From Phymatolithon calcareum (lineage: Eukaryota; Rhodophyta; Florideophyceae; Hapalidiales), in the NCBI GenBank assembly GCA_977006965.1, contig OZ345364.1, positions 1,984,001-2,048,000 on the forward strand: a DNA stretch of 64,000 nt, read 5' to 3'. This document shows positions 10,360-20,533 of this stretch, one piece after another (position 1 is the stretch's first letter; every line of letters starts with the position of its first letter). The notes under the pieces were generated by a model. That model was not told the DNA's origin, did no database searches, and saw only the letters and a program-made list of their open reading frames with translations. The position numbers and the translations under genes are program-made.

Positions 10360-12666
10360 ATGCCGATGAACCAATCAATCAAACTGGTCACCATTATTCC
10401 CACAACCTCATCTTTCCGTTGTCCACCGCACGGCGCAGCCCACCATCGCCCGAACCCGCCTTTTGTTTCAATGGAGTGCGACGTTCACGCGCCCGCGCTG
10501 ACCGACAGTGACTGGGTGCTTCTTGGTCGTCGAGCAGTGGAATCGCTTGCCGCGCCCGATGCCGCCGGTGTCCTTGAGCGTCGCTCGGGTCTGTCAGGAC
10601 TTTCCGGTTGGCACGCGCATTGGTTCTCGCTTAGCGGTTCCGTGCTGCGTTATTTCCACATCTTGCCCACGTCCGGTCGTCGAGGGCCTTTGTGCGGAAC
10701 GATCCCGTTATTCCGGCATCGACTGCGTGTGCTCGGCACGGCGAAACGGGTACGTGAGTTTGAAATTGTCGATACCGCCGGTCGAACGCATGCATTTCGT
10801 GCACGCACCGATGCAGAGCTTCATGGATGGGTGTCGGCACTTGCCGGTGCACGGAACAAAATTCCGCCGGCGAAGCCGCTAGCAGCGGCCGATACTCCAA
10901 GCGTTGAGACGCTGCGACGGCCGGGTATTCCGCATACGGCTGTTGGGGCACATCTGAAGGTTGATCATTTACTTTGTGTCGTGCATGGTATCGGCGCTAG
11001 TAATGAGATTCTTTCCGGGAATGTGCGACAGCTTCTGGAGGGCTATGGTGAAATCATGGGGGAGATATTCCCGGATGTGGATTTTCGAGCAGAAATGCTT
11101 GTGGTGCAATGGCGGGAAAGTCTTATGCAGTTGGATGTGCATAAGAAATTGCAGAGCGTTGTGCCTATTTCGTCGTTTGGTGGAGATGTTAACCCGTTGA
11201 GGGACTTTATGGTGCATCGTATTGTGGACTATGTGTACTACACGCATGCGAGATATCGACGGCATATTATGCGCGAAGTGACTCGTCAGATGAATGAGCA
11301 GGTGGCGAAGTTCAAGGAGCGACATCCGGACTTTGATGGTCGTATTTCGATCTATGCTCATTCGCTGGGCGCGGCGCTTGTGTACGATTTGCTTTGTAGG
11401 AAGGTGAAAGACGATCAGGCACTTCTTGAGGCGGAGGGATTGCGCATCAATTTTGACATCGATAACCTGTTTCTTGTTGGTAGCCCACTGGGTACCTTTC
11501 TCCATTTGGATCCGGGACTTGGGCTTGGTGCCGATATCCGCAAACTTCCGTTTCGACTTTTTAATGTTTTTCATCCGAATGATCCGCTTGCCACTCGACT
11601 CGAACCGATTCTTGACCAGGAAATAGCCGGTGTGCCTCCAATCTCGGTACCGTATTGGTACACCATGGGGCGCTGCGAGTCGACGGCAAGGTGGCTTGGT
11701 ACTCTATGGCCAGGATCGAGCACGTCGTCAACGCCACAGCAGGGAAAGGAAACGTCCGGCAAAGATCAGAGTGGCAACAAGAATGATGCCGAAGTAAGGA
11801 CTAATGCTAATGTTCAGGCTAGTCCTGCCAGCATTGTAGTTTCTGACCCGGCTTTAAGTCGCACGCCAAGCACACCGGGGAATGCACCGGGCTCATCCGG
11901 TGTGTCGAGTCCGGGGGGTAATAGCGGTGGTGGGGAAGGGGAGGGCGAGAGCACAGCGGCAAAAGCGGGAGCGTTATTACGTGAAAGATCATATCTTGCG
12001 GCCGCGGCACGGGGAGAGATTCTTGAAAGTATGTCTGGTACGCGTCGTGTGGATTTTGGGTTGCAGATCACGTCGACAATGGAAGAAGTTTCGACAAGCT
12101 ATAGCGCATTGCGGGCACACACGGAGTACTGGTCGAATAGGGATTGCATGTTGCTTGTTGTGAGTGCGATGATGAAATCTTCCTATGGAATCAAAGATGT
12201 AGCGGAAACTGTGGATAATGTTCACGGATCACCCTCCGATGCAGAGCAACTTGGGCAACATGTGATTGATAAGGAGTATTCGCGGCGGGAATTACAAGCG
12301 TTGCATAAGGCGCCGGATGGGAGTGTGGTGGCCACTGGACTGGAAGAAACATTGGAAGACATTGTGCGGACTACTGTGCTAAAGCTTGTTGATGACGTCG
12401 CCGCCTCTACAGCTCTAACAACACAGCATCCGCACGTACGACTGGCGGGGACGGGCGGGGTTACAAGTTCTGGAGAAATTCGAGGTGGAAAAGGAAGCGC
12501 GAGGGCAGACAGAAATGGCAGTGGCAGTGGGGCGAATGAGGTGTCCGTCGCACAATCGTCGTCTTCATGGGCCGCATACCTGCCGTGGTTCAAGGACAAG
12601 GGCGGAGCAGCGCAAAACGGCGAACATGCGCCAGGGCACATTTCGACTTGCAGTGCAAATAAGTAG
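10360..12666 (+). CDS. PH domain-DDHD phospholipase A1-like protein
   Basis: This 768-aa protein has an N-terminal PH-like domain (about residues 68-167, with W-x-HWFSLSGSVLRYF and HGWVSAL at its end). A DDHD-type lipase follows: VVHGIG at 208-213, the nucleophile elbow AHSLG at 333-337 (Ser335), LVGSPLG near 372-378 and NVFHPNDPLATRLEP at 402-416. A C-terminal block contains LRAHTEYWSNRDCMLLVV, which matches the end of the DDHD domain. The family (SGR2, PA-PLA1/DDHD1-2) cleaves phospholipids on internal membranes. The elbow is AHSLGA instead of the usual GHSLGS. A Gly/Ser-rich linker splits the DDHD region. The second Met (10471, context CAATGG) is an alternative start, because the first 37 residues are low complexity. 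No intron is needed. Confidence 0.85.
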   Translation: MPMNQSIKLVTIIPTTSSFRCPPHGAAHHRPNPPFVSMECDVHAPALTDSDWVLLGRRAVESLAAPDAAGVLERRSGLSGLSGWHAHWFSLSGSVLRYFHILPTSGRRGPLCGTIPLFRHRLRVLGTAKRVREFEIVDTAGRTHAFRARTDAELHGWVSALAGARNKIPPAKPLAAADTPSVETLRRPGIPHTAVGAHLKVDHLLCVVHGIGASNEILSGNVRQLLEGYGEIMGEIFPDVDFRAEMLVVQWRESLMQLDVHKKLQSVVPISSFGGDVNPLRDFMVHRIVDYVYYTHARYRRHIMREVTRQMNEQVAKFKERHPDFDGRISIYAHSLGAALVYDLLCRKVKDDQALLEAEGLRINFDIDNLFLVGSPLGTFLHLDPGLGLGADIRKLPFRLFNVFHPNDPLATRLEPILDQEIAGVPPISVPYWYTMGRCESTARWLGTLWPGSSTSSTPQQGKETSGKDQSGNKNDAEVRTNANVQASPASIVVSDPALSRTPSTPGNAPGSSGVSSPGGNSGGGEGEGESTAAKAGALLRERSYLAAAARGEILESMSGTRRVDFGLQITSTMEEVSTSYSALRAHTEYWSNRDCMLLVVSAMMKSSYGIKDVAETVDNVHGSPSDAEQLGQHVIDKEYSRRELQALHKAPDGSVVATGLEETLEDIVRTTVLKLVDDVAASTALTTQHPHVRLAGTGGVTSSGEIRGGKGSARADRNGSGSGANEVSVAQSSSSWAAYLPWFKDKGGAAQNGEHAPGHISTCSANK

Positions 12667-14661
12667 AGTGTGTACAGAGCGTACGTAATATAGTACACCA
12701 AATAGATGCAGCCCGCGCGCAAGCGCATCCCGTTGGGCCGCGGCACAGTCGAAATGATTACAAAACTCGCTTACAATATGTCGAAACCACAAGGATTGCA
12801 ATAATAGTGCGATCCGGGAGGCAGTTGTACGCAGTCTATCGCAACAGGTTGCCGACGGGCCGAAGCAAATGAAAGCTCTAACAGCCGAAAAGACTCTTTT
12901 ATTCTACTAAATTTTTACAAGTCAAAAATCTAATAGTCCCAAATGTTTGCACGCCAAAGAACGGCAAACTGCGAGCATGGGCTGTTCCTTCACCAAAGCT
13001 AAGTTGAGGTGGTAGGAATCCAACAGATTTCTTTTTACTGCCCATGACCAATTTGTTCCTAACGCAATATTTGCGGATTCAAGTTTTTTGCATACTTCGT
13101 TCTTTCACATAACGGAAGGAAAGCAGTGCATGCCCGGTTTTTGATGCATAAACCTTATGTGTTAAAATCCCCGAAAAGGCTTGCGTCCTAGAAGATGCCA
13201 TGCCATGCCATGCGAACATGCACCTGAGAGTATAGAGTTATGATCCACTTCTGCCAAACGCAATCCTGCGTGTACAAACAAAGTCGAGACTTCTTCGCCA
13301 CGACGGTGGTATTTAGCTTAGTCTGGCCTAGCCTAGCCTAGCCTACCCAACTCTAACACCAGCTCACAACCATCATCATCATTTACCACACCGTCATTTC
13401 ACAATAAACAAAGCCGACCGTCCACGTCTTGTTCCCCCCAGTTTCATCGGGATCTGTTAGGAGCGACCGGAGATACTAACCAACAGCATTTATCGTGCAC
13501 GGCATAACACCGCGACCAGTTCCGCGGGTTCCCCGAGGCGCATTTCAACTGTTGTTCATTTCTTCGCGCTGGTGTTCCTCAGCGCATCCGTAATCAACCC
13601 AGATGATTTCATCATTATGAGAAATATGTACCGTGAGAGTAAACTGGATCGAAATCAAACAGTGGAATGAACACAGAAGACAAGACTGCCAACGTCGCAA
13701 AGTTGCTGCAGCAATGGAGTTGACATTATAGACTGCGCGAGTGTCCGATACATGCGCTAGCGATCGTCGCGATAATGATGCTCATCATCAATATTTTCGA
13801 GATTTGCAATAAGAAAAATTAGGGATAGTACAACAGGGTGCTTGGTAAACTCTGACCATGATGTCCGGTGGGTGCTTTCATTGTTACCATGTTTGGCACC
13901 CTTGACCATTGTGCGATGCGCCGAATGTTTCCCTATCCGAAGGCAATCTGGACCCCATTTCGGTAACTTGAAAATTGCAGGCATAGCATTACGATTCAAG
14001 GCAAGACTAGACTCTGAGAGACGCTACGTGCGACCGTGCAATAGCACACTGGTACACCACACCACATCCGCAAGTGCGCAATGCGCCACTGAACGAGTTA
14101 GTGGCCCATCGGAGCCGGAATATGCTGTCAACGGAATACGCACTGGAAGGGGCATGACCCGCGCTCCCCATCATCAAGGGCAAGGGAATTAAAACAAGCG
14201 CTTCACAGCCTTCACAGTCTCTCGAGCGAGCGTATCAGGAGCATGATCCAAGTGCGACATTCCCCATCTCCCAAGCCACCGCGTCCGATTTTCAGTGCTC
14301 ATTTCAGTCAGTTCGTCGCGCGGAAAATATCACCGTCGCACCCGACCGCATCTGCTACGGACGGGCACGGGAGGGCCATGGTCATGGAGATATGGCCTGA
14401 GATCGCGAACGAAAAACAGGACACGTGGAATCTGATCGAACGCATGCAATTGGCTGTTGAGTATGATCCCAGTTTTTGCAATCTCACGACACCCAATCGA
14501 GTGCATCACGCCGTCTGCCGGCGTGTTTCCAGGGGTAGATAAACCCCTGGATTGGCGCTCCCCTCGGACTGGCAGTCACACTCCACCGAGGCGGAAGCAT
14601 TTGCCCTAGCAATTCGTATTCCAACACTTTTCCACAAAACATCTTCAAAGCCTCCAACATC
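12667..14661. other. Intergenic, no gene seen
   Basis: Several small ORFs have no recognisable composition. A short CCTAG tandem run lies at about 13326-13345 and a CATGC run near 13198. The final 100 bases before 14662 are probably the FBPase leader. Confidence 0.5.
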
Positions 14662-15882
14662 ATGGTGGGGGTTGAGACGCTCGGGAAGAGCGCCGACTTT
14701 CCAACTCCCGGTACAACCATGTTGAAGGAAGCAGATCATCCGGACCCCTCTGTGGGCATCACCATCACGCAGTACGTGCTGTCCGCGGCACGTGCTCGCC
14801 TCTCCACTTTCGATGGTGCCCCTTTCACACGTGACACCGAGGAAGGCGTTCACGACCTCATCACACTTCTCAACTCTATTTCGCTTTGCGTCAAGCAGGT
14901 CGGCGCCAAGGTGCGCAGTGCTGGAATTCCCGGTGCCGCCCATGTCACGGGCGATGTGCAGGAGCTCAACATGCAGGCGAACCAAATTTGGACGGATGGA
15001 TTGTTGTATTCTCAGAAATCTTGCGTCCTTGTGTCGGAGGAGTTGGATGATCCTGTCATTGTGCAAGAAGATATGCAGGGAAAGTTTGCAGTTGTGTTCG
15101 ATCCGCTCACCGGGCTGTCCGATCCGCCGGCGCAAGATATGGGTGCCATATTCGGTGTCTTTCATCAGCTGAGTGGATCCACGCCTGGTATAGCGGACGT
15201 CATGCAACCCGCTCGTAACCTTATTGTGGCCGGTTATGCACTTTATGGAAGTTGCACTGTGCTTATGTTCTCTGTTGGGGAAGGTTTGCATCAGTTCACG
15301 CTTGATTCGAGTCTGAATGAATTCATCATGACGGCGCAGAATGTAAGGATCCCGTATTCCGGTAATATCTACTCGATCAATGAGGGATACACTGCAGAGT
15401 ACGATCATGAAACTCAGGAGATGCTCAAATGTCTCAAGACGGAGCCGGCGTTGGACGGTCGTGCACGTACCTGTCGCTACATCGGATCAATGGTCGCGGA
15501 TATCCATCGCACCATCCTCAAGGGTGGGATTTTCATGTATCCGCCACACACGCGTGGGTTTCCCAATGGGAGACTTAAGCTTTTGTATGAGGCTGGCCCT
15601 ATGGCTTTCTTGGTGTCGCAGGCAGGTGGACATGCGAGTACTGGAACGAAGTCGATTATAGATATTTGTCCGGAGAATATTCATACGCGTGTACCGGTGT
15701 TCTTGGGGTCAGAGGATGATGTCAGTTTGGCCACTGGGTTCTATAAGAAGACTCCGTGGGGAACGCAGAGTAAGGACCCCATGTTTCGTCTCAGGCGTAC
15801 GCTGAGCATAGAGGAAAAGGGAGCTTCGAAGAGTCCCACCACGGAAGAAGATGATGGAATTATTTGCTTCCATCTTGGTTAA
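14662..15882 (+). CDS. Fructose-1,6-bisphosphatase homologue with altered active-site motif
   Basis: The 406-aa protein aligns with FBPase throughout: VTGDVQELNMQAN, SEELDDPVIV, VVFDP, NLIVAGYALYGS, YSINEGY, CRYIGSMVADIHRT, GGIFMYP, GRLKLLYEAGPMAFLVSQAGG and TRVPVFLGSEDDV. Substrate-side residues (the SINEGY Asn and Tyr, the Arg-Tyr before IGSMVAD) and the metal-binding Glu of LLYE are kept. The hallmark DPLDGSSN loop, however, reads DPLTGLSD at residues 147-154. The second metal Asp is therefore Thr150, and the first Ser that helps bind the 1-phosphate is Leu152. There is no transit peptide, so it is probably cytosolic. The reading frame is intact, so it is a retained divergent paralogue, perhaps a pseudoenzyme, rather than a decayed gene. 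The C-terminus has a Ser/Lys-rich extension. The start lies in CATCATGG. Confidence 0.85.
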   Translation: MVGVETLGKSADFPTPGTTMLKEADHPDPSVGITITQYVLSAARARLSTFDGAPFTRDTEEGVHDLITLLNSISLCVKQVGAKVRSAGIPGAAHVTGDVQELNMQANQIWTDGLLYSQKSCVLVSEELDDPVIVQEDMQGKFAVVFDPLTGLSDPPAQDMGAIFGVFHQLSGSTPGIADVMQPARNLIVAGYALYGSCTVLMFSVGEGLHQFTLDSSLNEFIMTAQNVRIPYSGNIYSINEGYTAEYDHETQEMLKCLKTEPALDGRARTCRYIGSMVADIHRTILKGGIFMYPPHTRGFPNGRLKLLYEAGPMAFLVSQAGGHASTGTKSIIDICPENIHTRVPVFLGSEDDVSLATGFYKKTPWGTQSKDPMFRLRRTLSIEEKGASKSPTTEEDDGIICFHLG

Positions 15883-18800
15883 CTTGCACTGTTATTTCTT
15901 CGCTTCTGCAAACATGAAGGGTAGTAGTGCTTTTCCCTTGCATTTGCATTAATTAGTCGGTGCTGTATTTGATCTGTGTACGATGCCTCGTTCCTACTTT
16001 CTGGTACCATTGAAGGTTGTAGTTACAATCCAGTTGATATCAAACAACAAAACTTTACTGCTCTGGTTGCTTACTATCTCTGATACGCGTCAGGCCTCTC
16101 TTAGAATAATTTGTATATGCAATCTCGTATCCATGGCAATGATTGGGATGCAACTCAACTTGTCGCCAACAACGACTTTGACGTGGCTTCACACTATCGC
16201 GCTTCCCCGCGCGCTGCTGTAAGTTTCTTCACTTCCCTCGACCTTCTACGCACGATGAGCGCGGATTGATTTCGCGTTCTCCAAATGGGAGCTTCGCGAC
16301 GAAGTGGTTCCCTTTTCATTTTTGTGCTTCCACTGTTTCATACCCTTACATAAAGAGACATTACGATATGTGCGCCTCATCCCGATGGGAAGGTCGAGGA
16401 ATGTAAAAATTTTCTAGATTAATACGATCGCGGTGGTTCGTTTCCTCTCCAAACATTTCCGCGACCTCAGGAAAAGTCGTTCCCAACAGAATGTCGGCAC
16501 ACAGGCACCGGATAGGGCTAACCAAAGACGTTCGCACCGCCTTTTGATCGGTCGCTTGGTTCATATCGACGCCCGCTTGTGGACAACTACTGCTGCCGTG
16601 CTGGTTTGACGCACGAACACGACGGGAATATTTCAAGTGTGCCCGCTTCCCGAACTTGAGCGGTAACAGCTCTCATGGAGAGGATAAAATGGAGAAAACT
16701 GGGGCCCTCGCAGCGCTGCTAACCTCACTTGGGGGAAATGCAGAATACAACAAAAAACTGAGCGGTCCGATGTACTGTCCACAATGGGTTGTGTGCCTGA
16801 ACATGATGAGTGACCTCAAGAATTTTTAAATGTCTTTTTTCCCTCGACAAGGGTCATGCAAGTCCTTTCGTTCTTACGCTTTATTCAGAGAGCTGCACAG
16901 TCACCTAGCTTCAATTTAGATTGGCACACAAATTCCCATAGGTTCTCTGTGAAGCACCGCATTATATGCCAGTGCTTCTCCAGCAGTAAAAAGGGAATGT
17001 TGGGGTCTCATATCAAACAGTTTCGTCTTCTTCCAATGCCGCGTCATTTTACTCTCGACTATAGGCTATGGGAAGGAAAGGTCTAGGGGCTCTGTCAGCG
17101 GGTCAGGAAACCAGTACGTAGGACGTTCCGCCGTTGCCCTTGTGTCGTTGACGGGTGGGTTACGATCGTTCGAGATGGCACTGGTAACTTAAGCGACTAG
17201 GATCTGTGTCGAGGGTTCCTTTGGAAGTCCACGACTAGCCGCTTTCTGTGATGCTCTGTTCATGATCAGGACATAAGTGTTTAAACTCAGAACACCCTCG
17301 ATTGTCACTTGAGCGTAGGAAAGAGGAGGTACGCATCGTTTTCACATGGAAGCTGATTGCGCATATCATTTTCAGTTTGCCCAGGTCTTCAATGATTTTC
17401 CAGTACGGCTGTGCTTTTTTTGTCATGTTCCCGGGTCGGTGAAGATGCCGTTGAAAACCACAGTTTTCAAAATATCCCTGTGGCGGAATGTCGTTTGTCA
17501 TAAATACTAGATCCGACGTTCGCTTCTCCGATGAGGCTCGCTGGCTCGAGCTTATAGCATGGTGGTGTGCTGTCCATGGTACCGGTACTACACTGCCTGC
17601 AACTGCTGGCGATGTCCGTATTCGCGTCGATAATTTGTGTGCTGTTTAGTCTGGGAAGTTCTTCCCCGTTTCGTGCTCTTTTTCTTGCGACGTTTAATGT
17701 TATAAGAGTGCAACGTGAAGCGGAAGAAGAAGATGGGGATGGATAATCGGAGACGAAGTTGAATGACTGTATTACAGATACCCGTCGTCGCACATGAGCG
17801 TATTGCGCGGCATGGTGTTCTAGTCATGTCCTGTCCTATTTCACATTGGCTGATAACCGGAGTCGAGTAAATAATTGAACTTGAGTATGTAATAGTCATG
17901 CAACTTGATGCCTGCATAAAAGTTCAAAAAATTATAGAGTTTGTCCTGTGTTCGACGCCTCCGGTTTCTGTTCGGCGGTAGAATCATCAACACAAGACCA
18001 TGCTCTGCATTGCACTGCTCGCTGCTTAGAAGGCAACAAGCTTCCTTTCCAGATTTTTATCCCGCAAATGATAGCAATATTCGAACATTTGATTTAAAGC
18101 CTAAATGCAAGACAAACGCTTTCAGTACCGGAAGAAACAGGGCTGAATATCACTGTCGACGCGATCCAAGATATCTGCCCCAAAAATTGAGGACGCGAAA
18201 TAGAAGTGGAAGCAACGGAATGTAGCGGAAAGATAAGCCTCTCAGGGGCTATAAGTAGGCAGCGAGGGCTTCAATTACTCATCCATCCTAAATACAAGTG
18301 AATTGCTTTTCCATATTCAGCCCTTCAGAAATCTGAACTAGTCATCAGCTTGTGATGTAAGCCAGCAATCCTAGCAATGTTTCCGAACAATTTTTAGTCA
18401 ATCTAGCTGTTGTCCTCGTCCTTGTTCGAGCTTATTTAGAAGCTCACCTCTTATGCTATAGGTGTGAAGACGCGACGATTGCATCCAATGTTCTCTTCAC
18501 TTCACTTCAGCCGCTGTGTCAGAGGCCGACTCCCGTTCCCTTGGATTACGCAGCCATCGCAGAAGATTGCGGGACAGAGGCACTTTTCTGTATTTCTCCG
18601 CCTTAATAGTGCTCAAGATTAACAGTCTTCTTGTGAACCTGCCCAACCACTGCTCGCAGCGCACATTGGATCTCCGAGTTATACTCTTGCGTGTCCTACT
18701 GCTCTGTGGGGTGAGGTGAGGTGAATGGCATATTCGCAGAAAGGTCTTACAAGGACTTTACCAGGTATATAGTTTCCTGTGTGTGCGATGATTCCGCATC

Positions 18801-18986
18801 CATCAAACCCAGTTGAGATCTTTGTTAGAAGTATATAGCATGGATAAGGCTCAGTAGAGTACTAGCAGTAGACGTTCAGATAGTTTGAGCGACCATGTCT
18901 TGCCGGAAGAGCAGACAGTCTTGTGACGGCATGCAATTAGAAGTATGAGACATTTTCGTATCCTGAAAAGGCTACAGTAGTGACGA
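15883..18986. other. Intergenic, no gene seen
   Basis: No ORF here has recognisable homology or convincing length. The minus-strand ORF at 16361-16636 reads somewhat protein-like, but I cannot assign it. The stretch may hold old transposon debris. Confidence 0.45.
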
Positions 18987-18989
18987 ATG

Positions 18990-19250
18990 GAAACCTCCGG
19001 AAAGGGGTTTGCCTCAGTCTGCTTAGGTCTCCTGTGGTATAAATCTCCTCTACGAGTGCGAGACATGGAAGCCAGCAGAGCACATGCGAAAGAAATTGAA
19101 CCTCTGCATGTTCTAAAATACTATCGAATACATACAAATCACTGGCGAAGCCAGGACCCCATGATTGGCGAGAAATTAGGCGCCAGAGACGTGCAATGGA
19201 ACTGGCTCGGACGAACTCCACCTATTGCATCAGTTGCTGCTGCAACGTTT
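18990..19250 (+). mobile_element. Decayed LINE reverse-transcriptase C-terminal fragment
   Basis: One plus-strand frame reads YECETWKPAEHMRKKLN from about 19053. It matches the LYGCETW...KKL block that follows the catalytic part of many LINE reverse transcriptases. A second frame continues NHWRSQDPMIGEKLGARDVQ, then WNWLGRT, the usual W-x-WLGH-type block. Stops and frame changes between them show a dead copy. It belongs to a different subfamily from the other LINE copies. Confidence 0.5.
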
Positions 19251-20533
19251 CATGCTAACACCAGATTAGAATCAATCTTTGGGAACGTACCAGACCAACA
19301 TGCGCGAGACCCATCAGATATCACGGCGTAGTAGAAATATAGGACGTCGAAATGCTGCATTGTGCTGTAGCCTCATGCGGAGAATCGCAAAATAGAATAT
19401 GGGGTAGCTGATTGAGAAGCAAGAAGCCGTAAGTACCGCAGCGATAGCACATGGTGAAGGGCAAGCTTGGACAATTTTTGAGCTATTGAATAAAGAAGCA
19501 ATCAGGGATACAATACTCTTAATTACTTTGCACAAGAATGATGAGTGAATTCCTCTGCTCGATCGCCCTGACGCTGCAGATCAAACGGTCTGGTTGACAC
19601 ATGAAGTGTGGGAGGAAGATATAATTTCCGGCCGTTTGGTTTCATGAGGTTCGATACATTGGGCATGTACTGTACTTCAGGGAAATCGTCATGAAGCACG
19701 ATTTCCTTCTTCCGAGTGGCAACTTATTTGCACAAGAGTCGTGCTTAACGGCTACTTCAGATCAGTCATATACTGTACTGTATGTTGGGAATGCTCGTCT
19801 TTGTCAAGTTACACGACGCGGCTCATCAACGACCTGGAATTGTCTTTTGAAACAATCGATCGATCTTTATCGGACGCACAGTCCGTGCATCCCGCAACGG
19901 AAAGCTTGTCGTGATTCGATCAAACACGCACTGTCCAGCTGGGCCCTCGTCCCAAAAACTTCAGCTCGGATCAGCTCGTTCGAAAACGTGAAAATAAGTT
20001 ATTTTTTCGTGTGGAAGAATTTTTGAAAATAGAGTCGTTGCATACGGTCAGCGAGCAACACGTTTTGCACCTAGCATGAGTGGCACAAACACCGGTGCTT
20101 CCACTTGTGAGCCTATTTTTCGGAAACTTTCCGTCTACCGAATCGGACCCCTTTGCACACGGCGCTGATCACTTGTGAGCTATCATATCCAAAAATCTTC
20201 GTGAAATATTAGAATGGGCTGCATTTATGACTGGAAAGGAAGCACCTCGATGTCTTGTCGTGGTACGTGTTCGACTGCGTTTGAACCCGCCAATGAGCGC
20301 GATACGAGACAAAACGCGTTTCCGTTTCATTTTGCCAGAGTTGCAAAAACAGTCGCATTTGAAAACGCGGGCTTCTTTCAATTCAAATTTGCAAAAAAAT
20401 CTCTAATACTCCGCGCCCCGTGCCTACCCTCGCAACACCCTCCGTTCAAATACTTAGACGGAACCCCTCCCAAATCTCACATCCAGCACCACCACTCGCG
20501 CCACCCCGTCCGCACCCGGCCGCCACAGCAAAC
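19251..20533. other. Intergenic plus probable leader of the next gene
   Basis: No gene is recognised. The frame of the next gene is open back to 20420, but the codons before 20534 are Pro/Ala-rich and probably untranslated. Three TACTGTA heptamers occur at 19668, 19771 and 19776. Confidence 0.5.

Noticed and set aside
14506-15408. 300-codon minus-strand ORF opposite the FBPase gene
   Set aside because: It is the antisense shadow of the FBPase coding region, and its composition is unlike protein.
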